Source: Propionibacteriaceae bacterium
Lineage (GTDB): Bacteria > Actinomycetota > Actinomycetes > Propionibacteriales > Propionibacteriaceae
Length of the DNA stretch: 7,020 nucleotides
Assembly: GCA_003158895.1 (NCBI GenBank)
Contig: PMLO01000119.1
Coordinates: forward strand, 802 to 7,821
Direction of reading: 5' to 3'
Both the position numbers and the translations under genes were made by a program. Positions 1 to 5,564 of the stretch are shown here, in pieces. The notes below the pieces were generated by a model. It made no database searches, had not been told where the DNA came from, and was given only the letters and a program-made list of their open reading frames with translations. How positions within the stretch are numbered: the first letter of the stretch is position 1; each line of letters begins with the position of its first letter.

Positions 1-1
1 C

Positions 2-280
2 GAGCTCGTACACCTCAAGGACTACCGGGTCGGTCTTCTCCCGGCCTCGGCGCTGGACCTGCTGGCGGCGGGCGATGCGGCGGGGTTCAGTCGTGAGTTC
101 GCCGGCCTCGTACAGTTCGCCGAAGTCGGCGCCGGCACCCTCGACTTCGCCGGCATCATCGCCCAGGCACTCGCCAGCGGCGCCGAGCACCTGCTCGTGG
201 AGCAGGACGAGCTGTACGGGAGGGACGTCTACGACTGCCTCTCCGACTCCATCTCCCACATCAGGTCGCTCGGCTACTGA
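2..280 (+). CDS. Sugar phosphate isomerase/epimerase family protein, C-terminal part
   Basis: Frame 2 is open from the window edge to TGA at 278-280, giving 92 C-terminal residues of a gene that begins outside the window. The fragment starts with an HLKD motif, then has an EVGAGTLDF segment, and near its end a LLVEQD segment. These are the typical closing strands of xylose isomerase-like TIM barrel proteins (sugar phosphate isomerase/epimerase, IolE/YcjR type), where the His of H-x-K-D and acidic residues on neighbouring strands help bind the metal and substrate. The last residues (SISHIRSLGY) form a normal C-terminal helix, so the gene ends naturally. Substrate unknown; sugar or inositol catabolism is the usual setting. 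It is convergent with the HAD gene, with a large palindrome between them. Family assignment is by motif recognition only. Confidence 0.8.
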   Translation, partial: ELVHLKDYRVGLLPASALDLLAAGDAAGFSREFAGLVQFAEVGAGTLDFAGIIAQALASGAEHLLVEQDELYGRDVYDCLSDSISHIRSLGY

Positions 281-319
281 TCGGGAACTGACACGCCCTC
301 GTGGGTTGGCCGCCGGGTC

Positions 320-413
320 GTCGGTTCATCATGTTAAGCAGGCGAACCGTATGTTCACATGGCCGATTCGCCATGTGAACATACAACTCACCCACTTAAC
401 ATGATGAACCGAC
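320..413. repeat. 94-bp near-perfect palindrome between convergent genes
   Basis: An inverted repeat is centred between 366 and 367. The outer arms 320-338 and 395-413 are perfect over 19 bp. The inner arms 349-363 and 370-384 are perfect over 15 bp, with a 6-nt loop (364-369). The ten positions between them (339-348 against 385-394) hold four pairs and six mismatches. All six are C-A or A-C on the plus strand, so RNA read from the minus strand could pair them as G-U, giving an unbroken 44-bp stem. The arms are much richer in A+T than the flanking genes. The element starts 22 bp beyond the HAD stop and 39 bp beyond the isomerase stop. It may act as a bidirectional terminator or be a MITE-like repeat. 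No U-tract follows the stem on either strand. Confidence 0.9.
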
Positions 414-435
414 ATCGTCGCCGGGGACGTGTCCG

Positions 436-1221
436 CTACAGCCTGTACAGCTCGCTGAGTACGTGGGCGACGCCATCCTGGTCGTTGGCTGGAGCGAGGT
501 GGGTGGCGGCGGCGAGTACGGAGGGGTGGCCGTTCGCCATCGCGTACGACGTACCCGCCCAGCGCAGCATCTCCAGGTCGTTCGGCATGTCGCCGAACGC
601 CACGACGTCGGCCGCGTCGATCCCCAGCGACCCGCACACCTCGCGCAACCGCCAGCCCTTCGTCACGCCCACGGCGCTGATCTCGACGAGCCCCGGTACA
701 GACCAGGTCGGGGTTGCTCGCGTTCCCACGATCTCCGCCGTCACCGCCCGAAGCTCGGCCGACGGGATCGAGTAGTCCTTCACGAGCATCTTCGCGGCCG
801 GACTCGGCCACGGCGCGAGCAAGTCGCCGACCGTGCTGAAGTCGGGAACCTCCTCGCACTCGAACAGCACGTTCCGGTGCAGCCCCGACACGTACTCCAA
901 GCCGAGCCCCGCCCGCGGCAGCGCCGCCGCGAGATCCGCCAGCAACGGGACCCCGACCTCCGGGTCGATGCCGCGGATGTCGACGACTCGACCGGCGCCC
1001 GCGTCGTACAGGATCGCTCCGTTCGAGACGATCCCCAGGCTGTGGCGGCCGACGTAGGGCCAGATATCGCCCATCCAGCGCAGCGGCCGCGCGGTGACGA
1101 ACACGACCGGGACGCCCAACGCGCCGACGGCCGCCAGCACCTCAGCCGTACGAGCGCTCACCCGGCCGTCCGCGCCCACCAGCGTCCCGTCGAGGTCGGT
1201 GGCTACGAGACGCGGTGGCAC
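436..1221 (-). CDS. Cof-type HAD-IIB phosphatase
   Basis: A 261-aa haloacid dehalogenase superfamily hydrolase, probably a cytosolic Mg-dependent phosphatase acting on small phosphorylated metabolites. All four HAD motifs are visible: motif I DLDGTL with nucleophile D9 and acid D11; motif II T43 in FVTARP; motif III K188 in GVTKGW; motif IV GDMPND with D211 and D215. The type-II cap lies between motifs II and III, and SNG at 66-68 is typical of the Cof/YidA/SupH group. Length fits the family. The start is GTG at 1221, the only in-frame start that leaves a normal N-terminus; only a weak AGG precedes it. It begins 9 bases after the MFS stop, so it is probably translated from the same mRNA. Substrate cannot be predicted; phosphosugars or flavin/PLP phosphates are common in this family. 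Confidence 0.9.
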   Translation of the reverse strand: MPPRLVATDLDGTLVGADGRVSARTAEVLAAVGALGVPVVFVTARPLRWMGDIWPYVGRHSLGIVSNGAILYDAGAGRVVDIRGIDPEVGVPLLADLAAALPRAGLGLEYVSGLHRNVLFECEEVPDFSTVGDLLAPWPSPAAKMLVKDYSIPSAELRAVTAEIVGTRATPTWSVPGLVEISAVGVTKGWRLREVCGSLGIDAADVVAFGDMPNDLEMLRWAGTSYAMANGHPSVLAAATHLAPANDQDGVAHVLSELYRL

Positions 1222-1230
1222 ACACAGAAC

Positions 1231-2487
1231 CTAGCCGCGAACCGCGTCCGGCATCGGCGTACGGACCGCGAGCGTCGCGGCGATGAGCATCAGGACGGTG
1301 ACGCCGAGGATGATCGCGAACGGTGCCGACCAGCCGCCGACCTGCTGGTGGACCCAGCCGGCGACGACGGGCCCGGCGGCGGCGGTCGAGTAGCCGACCG
1401 TCTGCATCGTCGAGGTCGTACGGCGGTTCTCGTCGATGCTCCGCGACCGGCGGATGACGACCGACATGATGGCCGTGAAGAACGCAGCCTGCGCCATGCC
1501 CCCGGAGATGCTCCAGATGCCCCACAGCTGCGGCGCGATCAGCATCCCGGCCGGCATCACCATCCACGCGAGCCCGAGGACGACCACGATCCGTACCGAC
1601 GACCACCGGAAGGCGGACATGAGCGGTACGAGCAGCGGCCCGGCGATCCCGGCCGCCTGGAACAGGCTGGCGGCGACACCGGCCTGCGCGCGGGTCATGT
1701 GCTCGATGTCGACCAGCGCGGTCGGAAGCCACGCCGTCACTGCGTAGTACGCGAACGTGTGTCCGGCGAAAGCCGCGCTGAGAAGGGCCGTCACGCGCCA
1801 CGAACGGCTGTGGGCCGGCATCGCACGAAGCGGGGCGGCTGTGCTCACGGGAACGGCATCGGGTTGTCCGGCGCGGCGGCTGAACCACTTCCGCGCGCCT
1901 TGGACGCCGGGCGGGTAGACGAGGAACCACGTGATCAGCGCCAACCCTCCGAGCACGATCCCGCTCCCCGCCGCGGTCCAGCGCCAGCCCCAGAGGTCGG
2001 CGGCCGGCACGGCCAAGGCGGTGGTCGCGGTGACCGTGACGTTGGACGTGATCGCGTACGCGCCGGTGAGCAGCTCGGCGCGGTGCCGGTACTGGCGACC
2101 GATCAGCATCGGGATCGCCAGGTTGCCGATCGCGATGGAGACGCCGAGCAGGATCGTTCCGATGAATGCGGTGGAGACGCCGCCGACGGACCGGAGGATC
2201 GACCCGGCGATGACACCGATCACGCAGTACACGCCGCCGAGGTTGATGCCGAGCCGATGGATGATCCGCGACGCCACGGGCGTGAGGAGCCCGAAGCACA
2301 GGACGGGGATGCTCGTGAGCAGTCCGGCGGTCGCCGCGTCGATACCGAGGTCGGCCCGTACCGGCGTGAGCAGCGGCGGGATCACGGTGACCGGAGCGCG
2401 CAGCGACAAGGCGAAACACAGCAGCGCGGCTACCGGTACCAGCCGCCACCACCGCGTCCGCTGCGCTACGGGTTCAGTCGTCACCAC
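1231..2487 (-). CDS. CynX/NimT-family MFS transporter
   Basis: A 418-aa integral membrane protein with about twelve hydrophobic segments (near residues 16-40, 51-75, 84-102, 105-129, 139-162, 170-192, 232-258, 270-292, 297-319, 321-345, 364-384, 388-409) and a central basic cytoplasmic loop (193-230). The N-terminal LRAPVTVIPPLL and the AGLLTSIPVLCFGLLTP segment are characteristic of the cyanate/2-nitroimidazole transporter (CynX/NimT) branch of the major facilitator superfamily. Members move small anions or drugs, and the substrate here is unknown. The protein opens with two consecutive GTG codons (2487 and 2484); a GGTGGA sequence abuts the first, and GGAG lies just ahead of the second, so either may be used. 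It is the first gene of a two-gene unit with the HAD phosphatase and is divergent from the phosphoribosyltransferase gene. A 14-bp palindrome lies just upstream. Confidence 0.9.
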   Translation of the reverse strand: MVTTEPVAQRTRWWRLVPVAALLCFALSLRAPVTVIPPLLTPVRADLGIDAATAGLLTSIPVLCFGLLTPVASRIIHRLGINLGGVYCVIGVIAGSILRSVGGVSTAFIGTILLGVSIAIGNLAIPMLIGRQYRHRAELLTGAYAITSNVTVTATTALAVPAADLWGWRWTAAGSGIVLGGLALITWFLVYPPGVQGARKWFSRRAGQPDAVPVSTAAPLRAMPAHSRSWRVTALLSAAFAGHTFAYYAVTAWLPTALVDIEHMTRAQAGVAASLFQAAGIAGPLLVPLMSAFRWSSVRIVVVLGLAWMVMPAGMLIAPQLWGIWSISGGMAQAAFFTAIMSVVIRRSRSIDENRRTTSTMQTVGYSTAAAGPVVAGWVHQQVGGWSAPFAIILGVTVLMLIAATLAVRTPMPDAVRG

Positions 2488-2495
2488 TCCACCCG

Positions 2496-2509
2496 ATCGT
2501 CCGGACGAT
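2496..2509. promoter_or_regulatory. 14-bp perfect palindrome, candidate operator
   Basis: ATCGTCC-GGACGAT is a perfect palindrome 8 bases upstream of the first GTG of the MFS gene. Allowing one mismatch it extends to 18 bp (2494-2511). The position suits a repressor site overlapping the transcription start or leader of the MFS/HAD unit. No regulator gene is adjacent in the window, and the sequence does not exactly match an operator consensus I know, including the GntR-type one. That it is an operator is inference. Confidence 0.4.
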
Positions 2510-2567
2510 TGTGGTCGCCGCGTGCGCGGTGCCCGTACGCCATCGTGTCATCCCCGCCACATACCAG

Positions 2568-2601
2568 CCGGGGACGACCAGGAGTTTCCTTGGATCCCCG
2601 G
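2568..2601 (+). promoter_or_regulatory. Leader stem-loop upstream of phosphoribosyltransferase
   Basis: CCGGGGA (2568-2574) pairs with TCCCCGG (2595-2601). Inside, CCAGGA (2578-2583) pairs with TCC-TGG (2588-2593, with one bulged T) around a GTT loop. If transcription starts upstream, the 5' leader of the phosphoribosyltransferase mRNA would carry this hairpin about 70 bases before the start codon. I do not recognise it as a known riboswitch class. It could be an attenuator or mRNA stabiliser, or simply chance pairing in GC-rich DNA. Confidence 0.3.
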
Positions 2602-2620
2602 GCCGCGGCTCGCCGCGCGA

Positions 2621-2649
2621 CAAGGGGTGACCCGCCTGCAGCAAGGGGT
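2621..2649. promoter_or_regulatory. Tandem CAAGGGGT repeats, candidate regulator site
   Basis: The octamer CAAGGGGT occurs at 2621-2628 and again at 2642-2649. The copies are offset by 21 bp, two turns of DNA helix, so both face the same side. The second copy ends 23 bases before the phosphoribosyltransferase ATG. Direct repeats with helical spacing are common binding sites for activators or response regulators, but function here is inference. Confidence 0.35.
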
Positions 2650-2672
2650 CCAACGACTGGAAGGATGCCGCC

Positions 2673-3167
2673 ATGGCTGACTCAGACGTCCGTGAGGTTC
2701 TCACCTGGGAGATGTTCGGCACGGCGAGCCGAGAGCTCGCGCAGCAGGTGCACGACTCGGGGTTCCAGGCGGATCTCATCCTCTCCATCGCACGTGGGGG
2801 ACTGTTCGCGGCCGGCGCCGTCTCGTACGCGCTCGGCATCAAGAACCTCCACGTGATGAACGTCGAGTTCTACACCGACGTCGAGGAGCGGCTCCCGATG
2901 CCGGTCGTCCTGCCGCCCGTACCGCGCCAGATCGACCTGTCCGAGAAGACCGTGCTGGTCGTCGACGACGTGGCGGACACCGGCGGCACGCTCGCGCTGG
3001 TGCGCGACTTCTGCGCGGAGCATGTACGCGAGATCCGTACGGCCGTCATCTACGAGAAGCCCCACAGCATCGTGAAGTGCGACTACGTCTGGCGCATGAC
3101 CGACAAGTGGATCAACTTCCCCTGGTCGACGCTCCCCCCGCTCGTCAGCGGCGTACAGCGACAGTGA
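2673..3167 (+). CDS. PRPP-dependent phosphoribosyltransferase (xanthine/hypoxanthine-type)
   Basis: A 164-aa cytosolic type-I phosphoribosyltransferase. The PRPP-binding loop is clear: VLVVDDVADTGGT at 94-106, with the acidic pair D98-D99 and the TGGT phosphate loop. ARGG at 40-43 matches the pyrophosphate-binding loop. The C-terminal KWINFPW (145-151) resembles the aromatic purine-stacking region of bacterial xanthine-guanine enzymes. It therefore most likely transfers phosphoribose to a purine base in salvage, though this branch (COG2236-like) is often of untested specificity. The ATG at 2673 is preceded by a strong GGAAGGA (2659-2665) seven bases away; another ATG at 2665 is out of frame. 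It is divergent from the MFS gene and ends 15 bp before the convergent CBS gene. The stop lies inside a small palindrome, ACAGT-G-ACTGT (3161-3171). Confidence 0.88.
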   Translation: MADSDVREVLTWEMFGTASRELAQQVHDSGFQADLILSIARGGLFAAGAVSYALGIKNLHVMNVEFYTDVEERLPMPVVLPPVPRQIDLSEKTVLVVDDVADTGGTLALVRDFCAEHVREIRTAVIYEKPHSIVKCDYVWRMTDKWINFPWSTLPPLVSGVQRQ

Positions 3168-3182
3168 CTGTGGCGGTACGGG

Positions 3183-3611
3183 CTACTGGCTGATGTACGC
3201 CTCGTACAGGTCGCGCTCGGAGGAGAGCTGGTCCATACGGGCCTTGACGATGTCGCCGATGCTGACGATCGCGGCGAGGCGGCCGTCGACGACCACCGGC
3301 AGGTGACGGATGCGATTGTCGGTCATGAGGGCGCCGATCTCGACGAGCTCGTCGTCGGGCGAGCACATCAGGACCTTGGCCGTCATGATCGACGACACCG
3401 GGGCGTCGAGGAGTGCGGTGCCGCGAACGTGCAGCTGCCGAACCACGTCACGCTCACTGACGATGCCGTCGACCACCACACCGTCGGTGCTGACGACGAC
3501 CGCGCCGATGTTGTGCTGGGCCAGGAGGCCGAGCAGGCTGGCGATGGTCTCTTGGGGTGCCACGGTGATGACTGCGGACCCCTTCGTCCGGAGTACGTCG
3601 GAGATCTTCAT
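3183..3611 (-). CDS. Tandem CBS-domain protein
   Basis: A 142-aa protein consisting almost wholly of two CBS domains (about residues 8-62 and 75-125), which together form one Bateman module. Each ends with the usual ribose/phosphate-contacting S-x-x-D pattern: S52-E-R-D55 in GIVSERDVV and S117-I-G-D120 in IVSIGDIV. Such proteins bind adenine nucleotides, S-adenosyl compounds or NAD-like ligands and act as energy or metabolite sensors. There is no attached catalytic domain, so the partner is unknown. The ATG at 3611 gives the expected MKISDVL N-terminus. Its only AGGA directly touches the ATG, too close to serve as a normal ribosome site, whereas a TATCGT box sits at -12 to -7, suggesting a leaderless mRNA. 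It is convergent with the phosphoribosyltransferase gene and divergent from metB. A role in purine or nucleotide sensing is plausible from family knowledge only. Confidence 0.9.
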   Translation of the reverse strand: MKISDVLRTKGSAVITVAPQETIASLLGLLAQHNIGAVVVSTDGVVVDGIVSERDVVRQLHVRGTALLDAPVSSIMTAKVLMCSPDDELVEIGALMTDNRIRHLPVVVDGRLAAIVSIGDIVKARMDQLSSERDLYEAYISQ

Positions 3612-3617
3612 TCCTGG

Positions 3618-3623
3618 ACGATA
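3618..3623 (-). promoter_or_regulatory. -10 box of CBS gene, probable leaderless promoter
   Basis: On the minus strand TATCGT, matching the actinobacterial TANNNT pattern, ends six bases before the ATG at 3611. That would place the transcription start at or next to the A of the start codon. No convincing -35 hexamer is seen at 17-18 bp. Confidence 0.4.
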
Positions 3624-3732
3624 ACCATTTCAACTGTCTCTGGCGAGGGGCACGCGTCCATGTGCCACCTCTCGGGACCGCTCCGACCGGCACCCGTACC
3701 GCCGTTAGCCTTCACGGGAACGAAGGAGAACG

Positions 3733-4896
3733 ATGCCTGACAGGAGAACCCGGATCACCCGGGCGACGCGTGCGGGGCTGGCGTGGGACCAGCAGCACCA
3801 CGCCGTCGTACCGCCGATCTACCTCTCCACGACCTACGCCTGGCCGAAGCCGGGGGAGTCGCCGGGCCACGAGTACAGCCGTTCCTCCAACCCGACACGG
3901 TCCCTGTTGGCGGACACGATCGCCGATCTCGAGGGAGGCGCCGGCGCGGAGATCACCGCCTCCGGCATGGCCGCGCTGACCACGATGGTGGCGGCGTTCG
4001 CGCCCGCCGGTTCGCTGGTCGCGATCCCTCATGACTGCTACGGCGGTACGTGGCGGCTCTTCACCGCTCTCGCCGGCAAGGGGCAGTTCGAGCTCGCCTC
4101 GGTCGACTTCACCGACCAGGCGTCGATGGCCGCTCTGTGGCCGCGAAAGCCCGCTCTCGTACTGCTCGAGTCCCCCTCGAACCCGCTGTTGCGGATCACG
4201 GACCTGCCCACCGTCATCGATGCCGCGCACGCCGCGGGAGCCGTGGTCGCCGTCGACAACACGTTCCTGTCGCCGGCGCTCCAGCGCCCCATCGAACTGG
4301 GCGCCGACATCGTCATCCACTCCACGACCAAGTTCCTCAACGGCCACTCGGACGTCGTCGGCGGCGCCGCGGTCGGCGCCACTCAGGAGATCGTCGAGGA
4401 GCTGCGCTGGTGGGCGAACTGCCTGGGTACGCCGGGGGGAGCGCTCGACTCGTACCTCACACTGCGCGGTCTACGGACGCTCGGTGTACGGATGAAGGCC
4501 CACTGCACCAACGCGCAGGCGCTCGCCGAGCTGCTGGCCCAGCATCCGGCCGTCACCGCGACCCACTACCCGGGCCTGCCCGACGACCCCGGCCACGACC
4601 TTGCGCGCCAGCAGCAGGACGGCTTCGGCGGCATGCTCTCGTTCGAGCTCGCCGACCTCGCTGCGGCCAAGCGGTGCCTCACGGGCCTCACGTGCTTCTC
4701 GCTGGCTGAGTCCCTCGGCGGCGTCGAGAGCCTCATCTGCCACCCGGCGACGATGACCCACGCCGCGATGCCCCCTGAGGTACAGGCCGCCGCCGGCATC
4801 TCCGACGGCATGCTCCGCATCGCAGTGGGCATCGAAGAGATCGACGACCTCGTCGGCGACCTGCGCGCGGGGCTCGATCGCGCGCGGCGGTCCTGA
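3733..4896 (+). CDS. metB: Cystathionine gamma-synthase (MetB type)
   Basis: A 387-aa fold-type I PLP enzyme of the Cys/Met metabolism family, close to the full length of E. coli MetB. It should join an activated homoserine (O-succinyl or O-acetyl) with cysteine to give cystathionine in the cytosol. Visible elements: YSRSSNPT (48-55), whose Tyr and Arg bind the cofactor phosphate of the partner subunit; SGMA (77-80); Y103 in HDCYGG stacking on the PLP ring; R108; D175 in VDNTFLSPALQ; Schiff-base lysine K200 in HSTTKFLNGHSDVVGG; AESLGGVESL (325-334); and R362 for the substrate carboxylate. Segments such as HDCYGG, RWWAN and AAAGIS match E. coli MetB as I remember it more closely than mycobacterial MetB. 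The ATG at 3733 follows AAGGAG (3723-3728) at four bases. The Shine-Dalgarno could pair in a small CCTTC/GAAGG hairpin (3709-3726). A lyase activity (MGL/CGL) cannot be fully excluded. Confidence 0.88.
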   Translation: MPDRRTRITRATRAGLAWDQQHHAVVPPIYLSTTYAWPKPGESPGHEYSRSSNPTRSLLADTIADLEGGAGAEITASGMAALTTMVAAFAPAGSLVAIPHDCYGGTWRLFTALAGKGQFELASVDFTDQASMAALWPRKPALVLLESPSNPLLRITDLPTVIDAAHAAGAVVAVDNTFLSPALQRPIELGADIVIHSTTKFLNGHSDVVGGAAVGATQEIVEELRWWANCLGTPGGALDSYLTLRGLRTLGVRMKAHCTNAQALAELLAQHPAVTATHYPGLPDDPGHDLARQQQDGFGGMLSFELADLAAAKRCLTGLTCFSLAESLGGVESLICHPATMTHAAMPPEVQAAAGISDGMLRIAVGIEEIDDLVGDLRAGLDRARRS

Positions 4897-5014
4897 TCTC
4901 GCTGGCCGACCGGGCTGGCGCCGGACTGACCTCAGGAACCGAAAACAGTGCGGCCGAACGTAGGTGGCACGCAGACTGTCTCGTGATGTCGCGAAGGGCG
5001 ACTGGCTCCCGCGA

Positions 5015-5506
5015 TCAGGTCGACGGGCCGGCCTTCCTCGCCTCGTCTACCGCGCCCAGAGCCTCGCGGAGGGAGGCGATCCAGGACTCCTCGTTGCTGC
5101 TCACCAGCCGTACGCACCAGGCCAGCGCATCCGACCGCGAGCGAGCGACACCGGCCGCGACGAGCGTGTCGAGCACGCGGCGCTCGGGCTGGCGGAGGCG
5201 CGTCATCACGGGGATGGCGAGCGAGGTGAAGACGACCTTGATCTCTCCGTACTCCGCGCCCCACGCCACCTTCCGGCCGAAGCGCATCTCGGCCTCGTCG
5301 GCGATCTTCATGCGCTCACGGCGGGTCTCCTCGCGCCAGCGGGCGATACGTCCCTCCGCGGCCGAGTCGCTTCCCGCGCTTCCGTCGTCCGGCTCAGGGA
5401 CACGCAACCGACCCACGACAAGGATCTCCTCGCGGTCGACGGTGACTTCCGGCGCCCCGGTGAACCACTCGGGCAACCGTCCTGCGAACCACTCTGCGAT
5501 GTTCAT
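5015..5506 (-). CDS. Conserved actinobacterial protein with RHH-like C-terminus
   Basis: A 163-aa soluble protein; I know of no assigned function. The N-terminus (MNIAEWFAGRLPEWF, then VTVDREEILVVGRL) is followed by a low-complexity acidic linker (38-52) and a charged helical stretch RIARWREETRRERMKIADEAE (53-73), then FGRKVAWG. Residues 97-138 run strand (AIPVMTRLR), helix (QPERRVLDTLVAAG), turn, helix (SRSDALAWCVRLV). This order, and the RSDAL sequence, look like a ribbon-helix-helix DNA-binding fold of the Arc/CopG kind. A GTG at 5539 would add 11 residues, but the ATG at 5506 gives the more natural start. Neither has a Shine-Dalgarno sequence. GATTAC repeats lie immediately upstream of the ATG, a fitting place for an autoregulatory operator. 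The gene follows the methyltransferase on the same strand (58-bp gap) and converges with metB. The DNA-binding role is inference. Confidence 0.8.
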   Translation of the reverse strand: MNIAEWFAGRLPEWFTGAPEVTVDREEILVVGRLRVPEPDDGSAGSDSAAEGRIARWREETRRERMKIADEAEMRFGRKVAWGAEYGEIKVVFTSLAIPVMTRLRQPERRVLDTLVAAGVARSRSDALAWCVRLVSSNEESWIASLREALGAVDEARKAGPST

Positions 5507-5529
5507 GATTACATGATTACTCAGTAATC
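5505..5529. promoter_or_regulatory. GATTAC repeat cluster, candidate operator
   Basis: Two direct copies of ATGATTAC (5505-5512 and 5513-5520) are followed after TCA by the inverted copy GTAATC (5524-5529), so GATTAC-TCA-GTAATC is a perfect inverted repeat. The first copy overlaps the ATG (5504-5506) of the RHH-like gene. This A+T-rich patch stands out in the surrounding GC-rich DNA and probably includes the gene's promoter (TAATCAT just upstream of the ATG). Short direct and inverted half-sites over a start codon suit autoregulation by an RHH-type protein, but that link is inference. Confidence 0.5.
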
Positions 5530-5564
5530 CAAACAACACCAGGCACGCGTCGGGAGTCGTAGGG

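Noticed and set aside
75..404. Small plus-strand frame running from the isomerase gene into the palindrome
   Set aside because: It overlaps the isomerase frame out of phase and has a Ser/Pro-rich shadow composition; its end is just translated palindrome.
311..425. CGCCGGG at 311-317 and 419-425 as a target-site duplication of the 94-bp palindrome
   Set aside because: The copies sit at unequal distances (2 and 5 bp) from the arms, and such heptamers are frequent in DNA of this composition.
1142..2452. Minus-strand open frame of 436 codons overlapping the MFS gene
   Set aside because: It is a shifted frame of the same strand, rich in Arg/His/Ala and without membrane segments or motifs. The true frame has about twelve hydrophobic segments.
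2591..2604. GGATCCCCGGG resembling a cloning-vector polylinker
   Set aside because: The match is only 11 bp, the flanks do not continue into a known polylinker, and such strings arise easily in GC-rich DNA.
463..2856. Very long plus-strand open frame of 797 codons
   Set aside because: It is antisense to the HAD and MFS genes, is dominated by Arg, Asp, His and Pro in a pattern typical of GC-rich shadow frames, and shows no domain. The minus-strand genes carry clear motifs.
4989..5014. Stem-loop between metB and the RHH-like gene as a terminator
   Set aside because: It has only a 4-bp plus a 3-bp stem interrupted by a bulge and no U-tract. The 118-bp gap 4897-5014 shows no convincing terminator.
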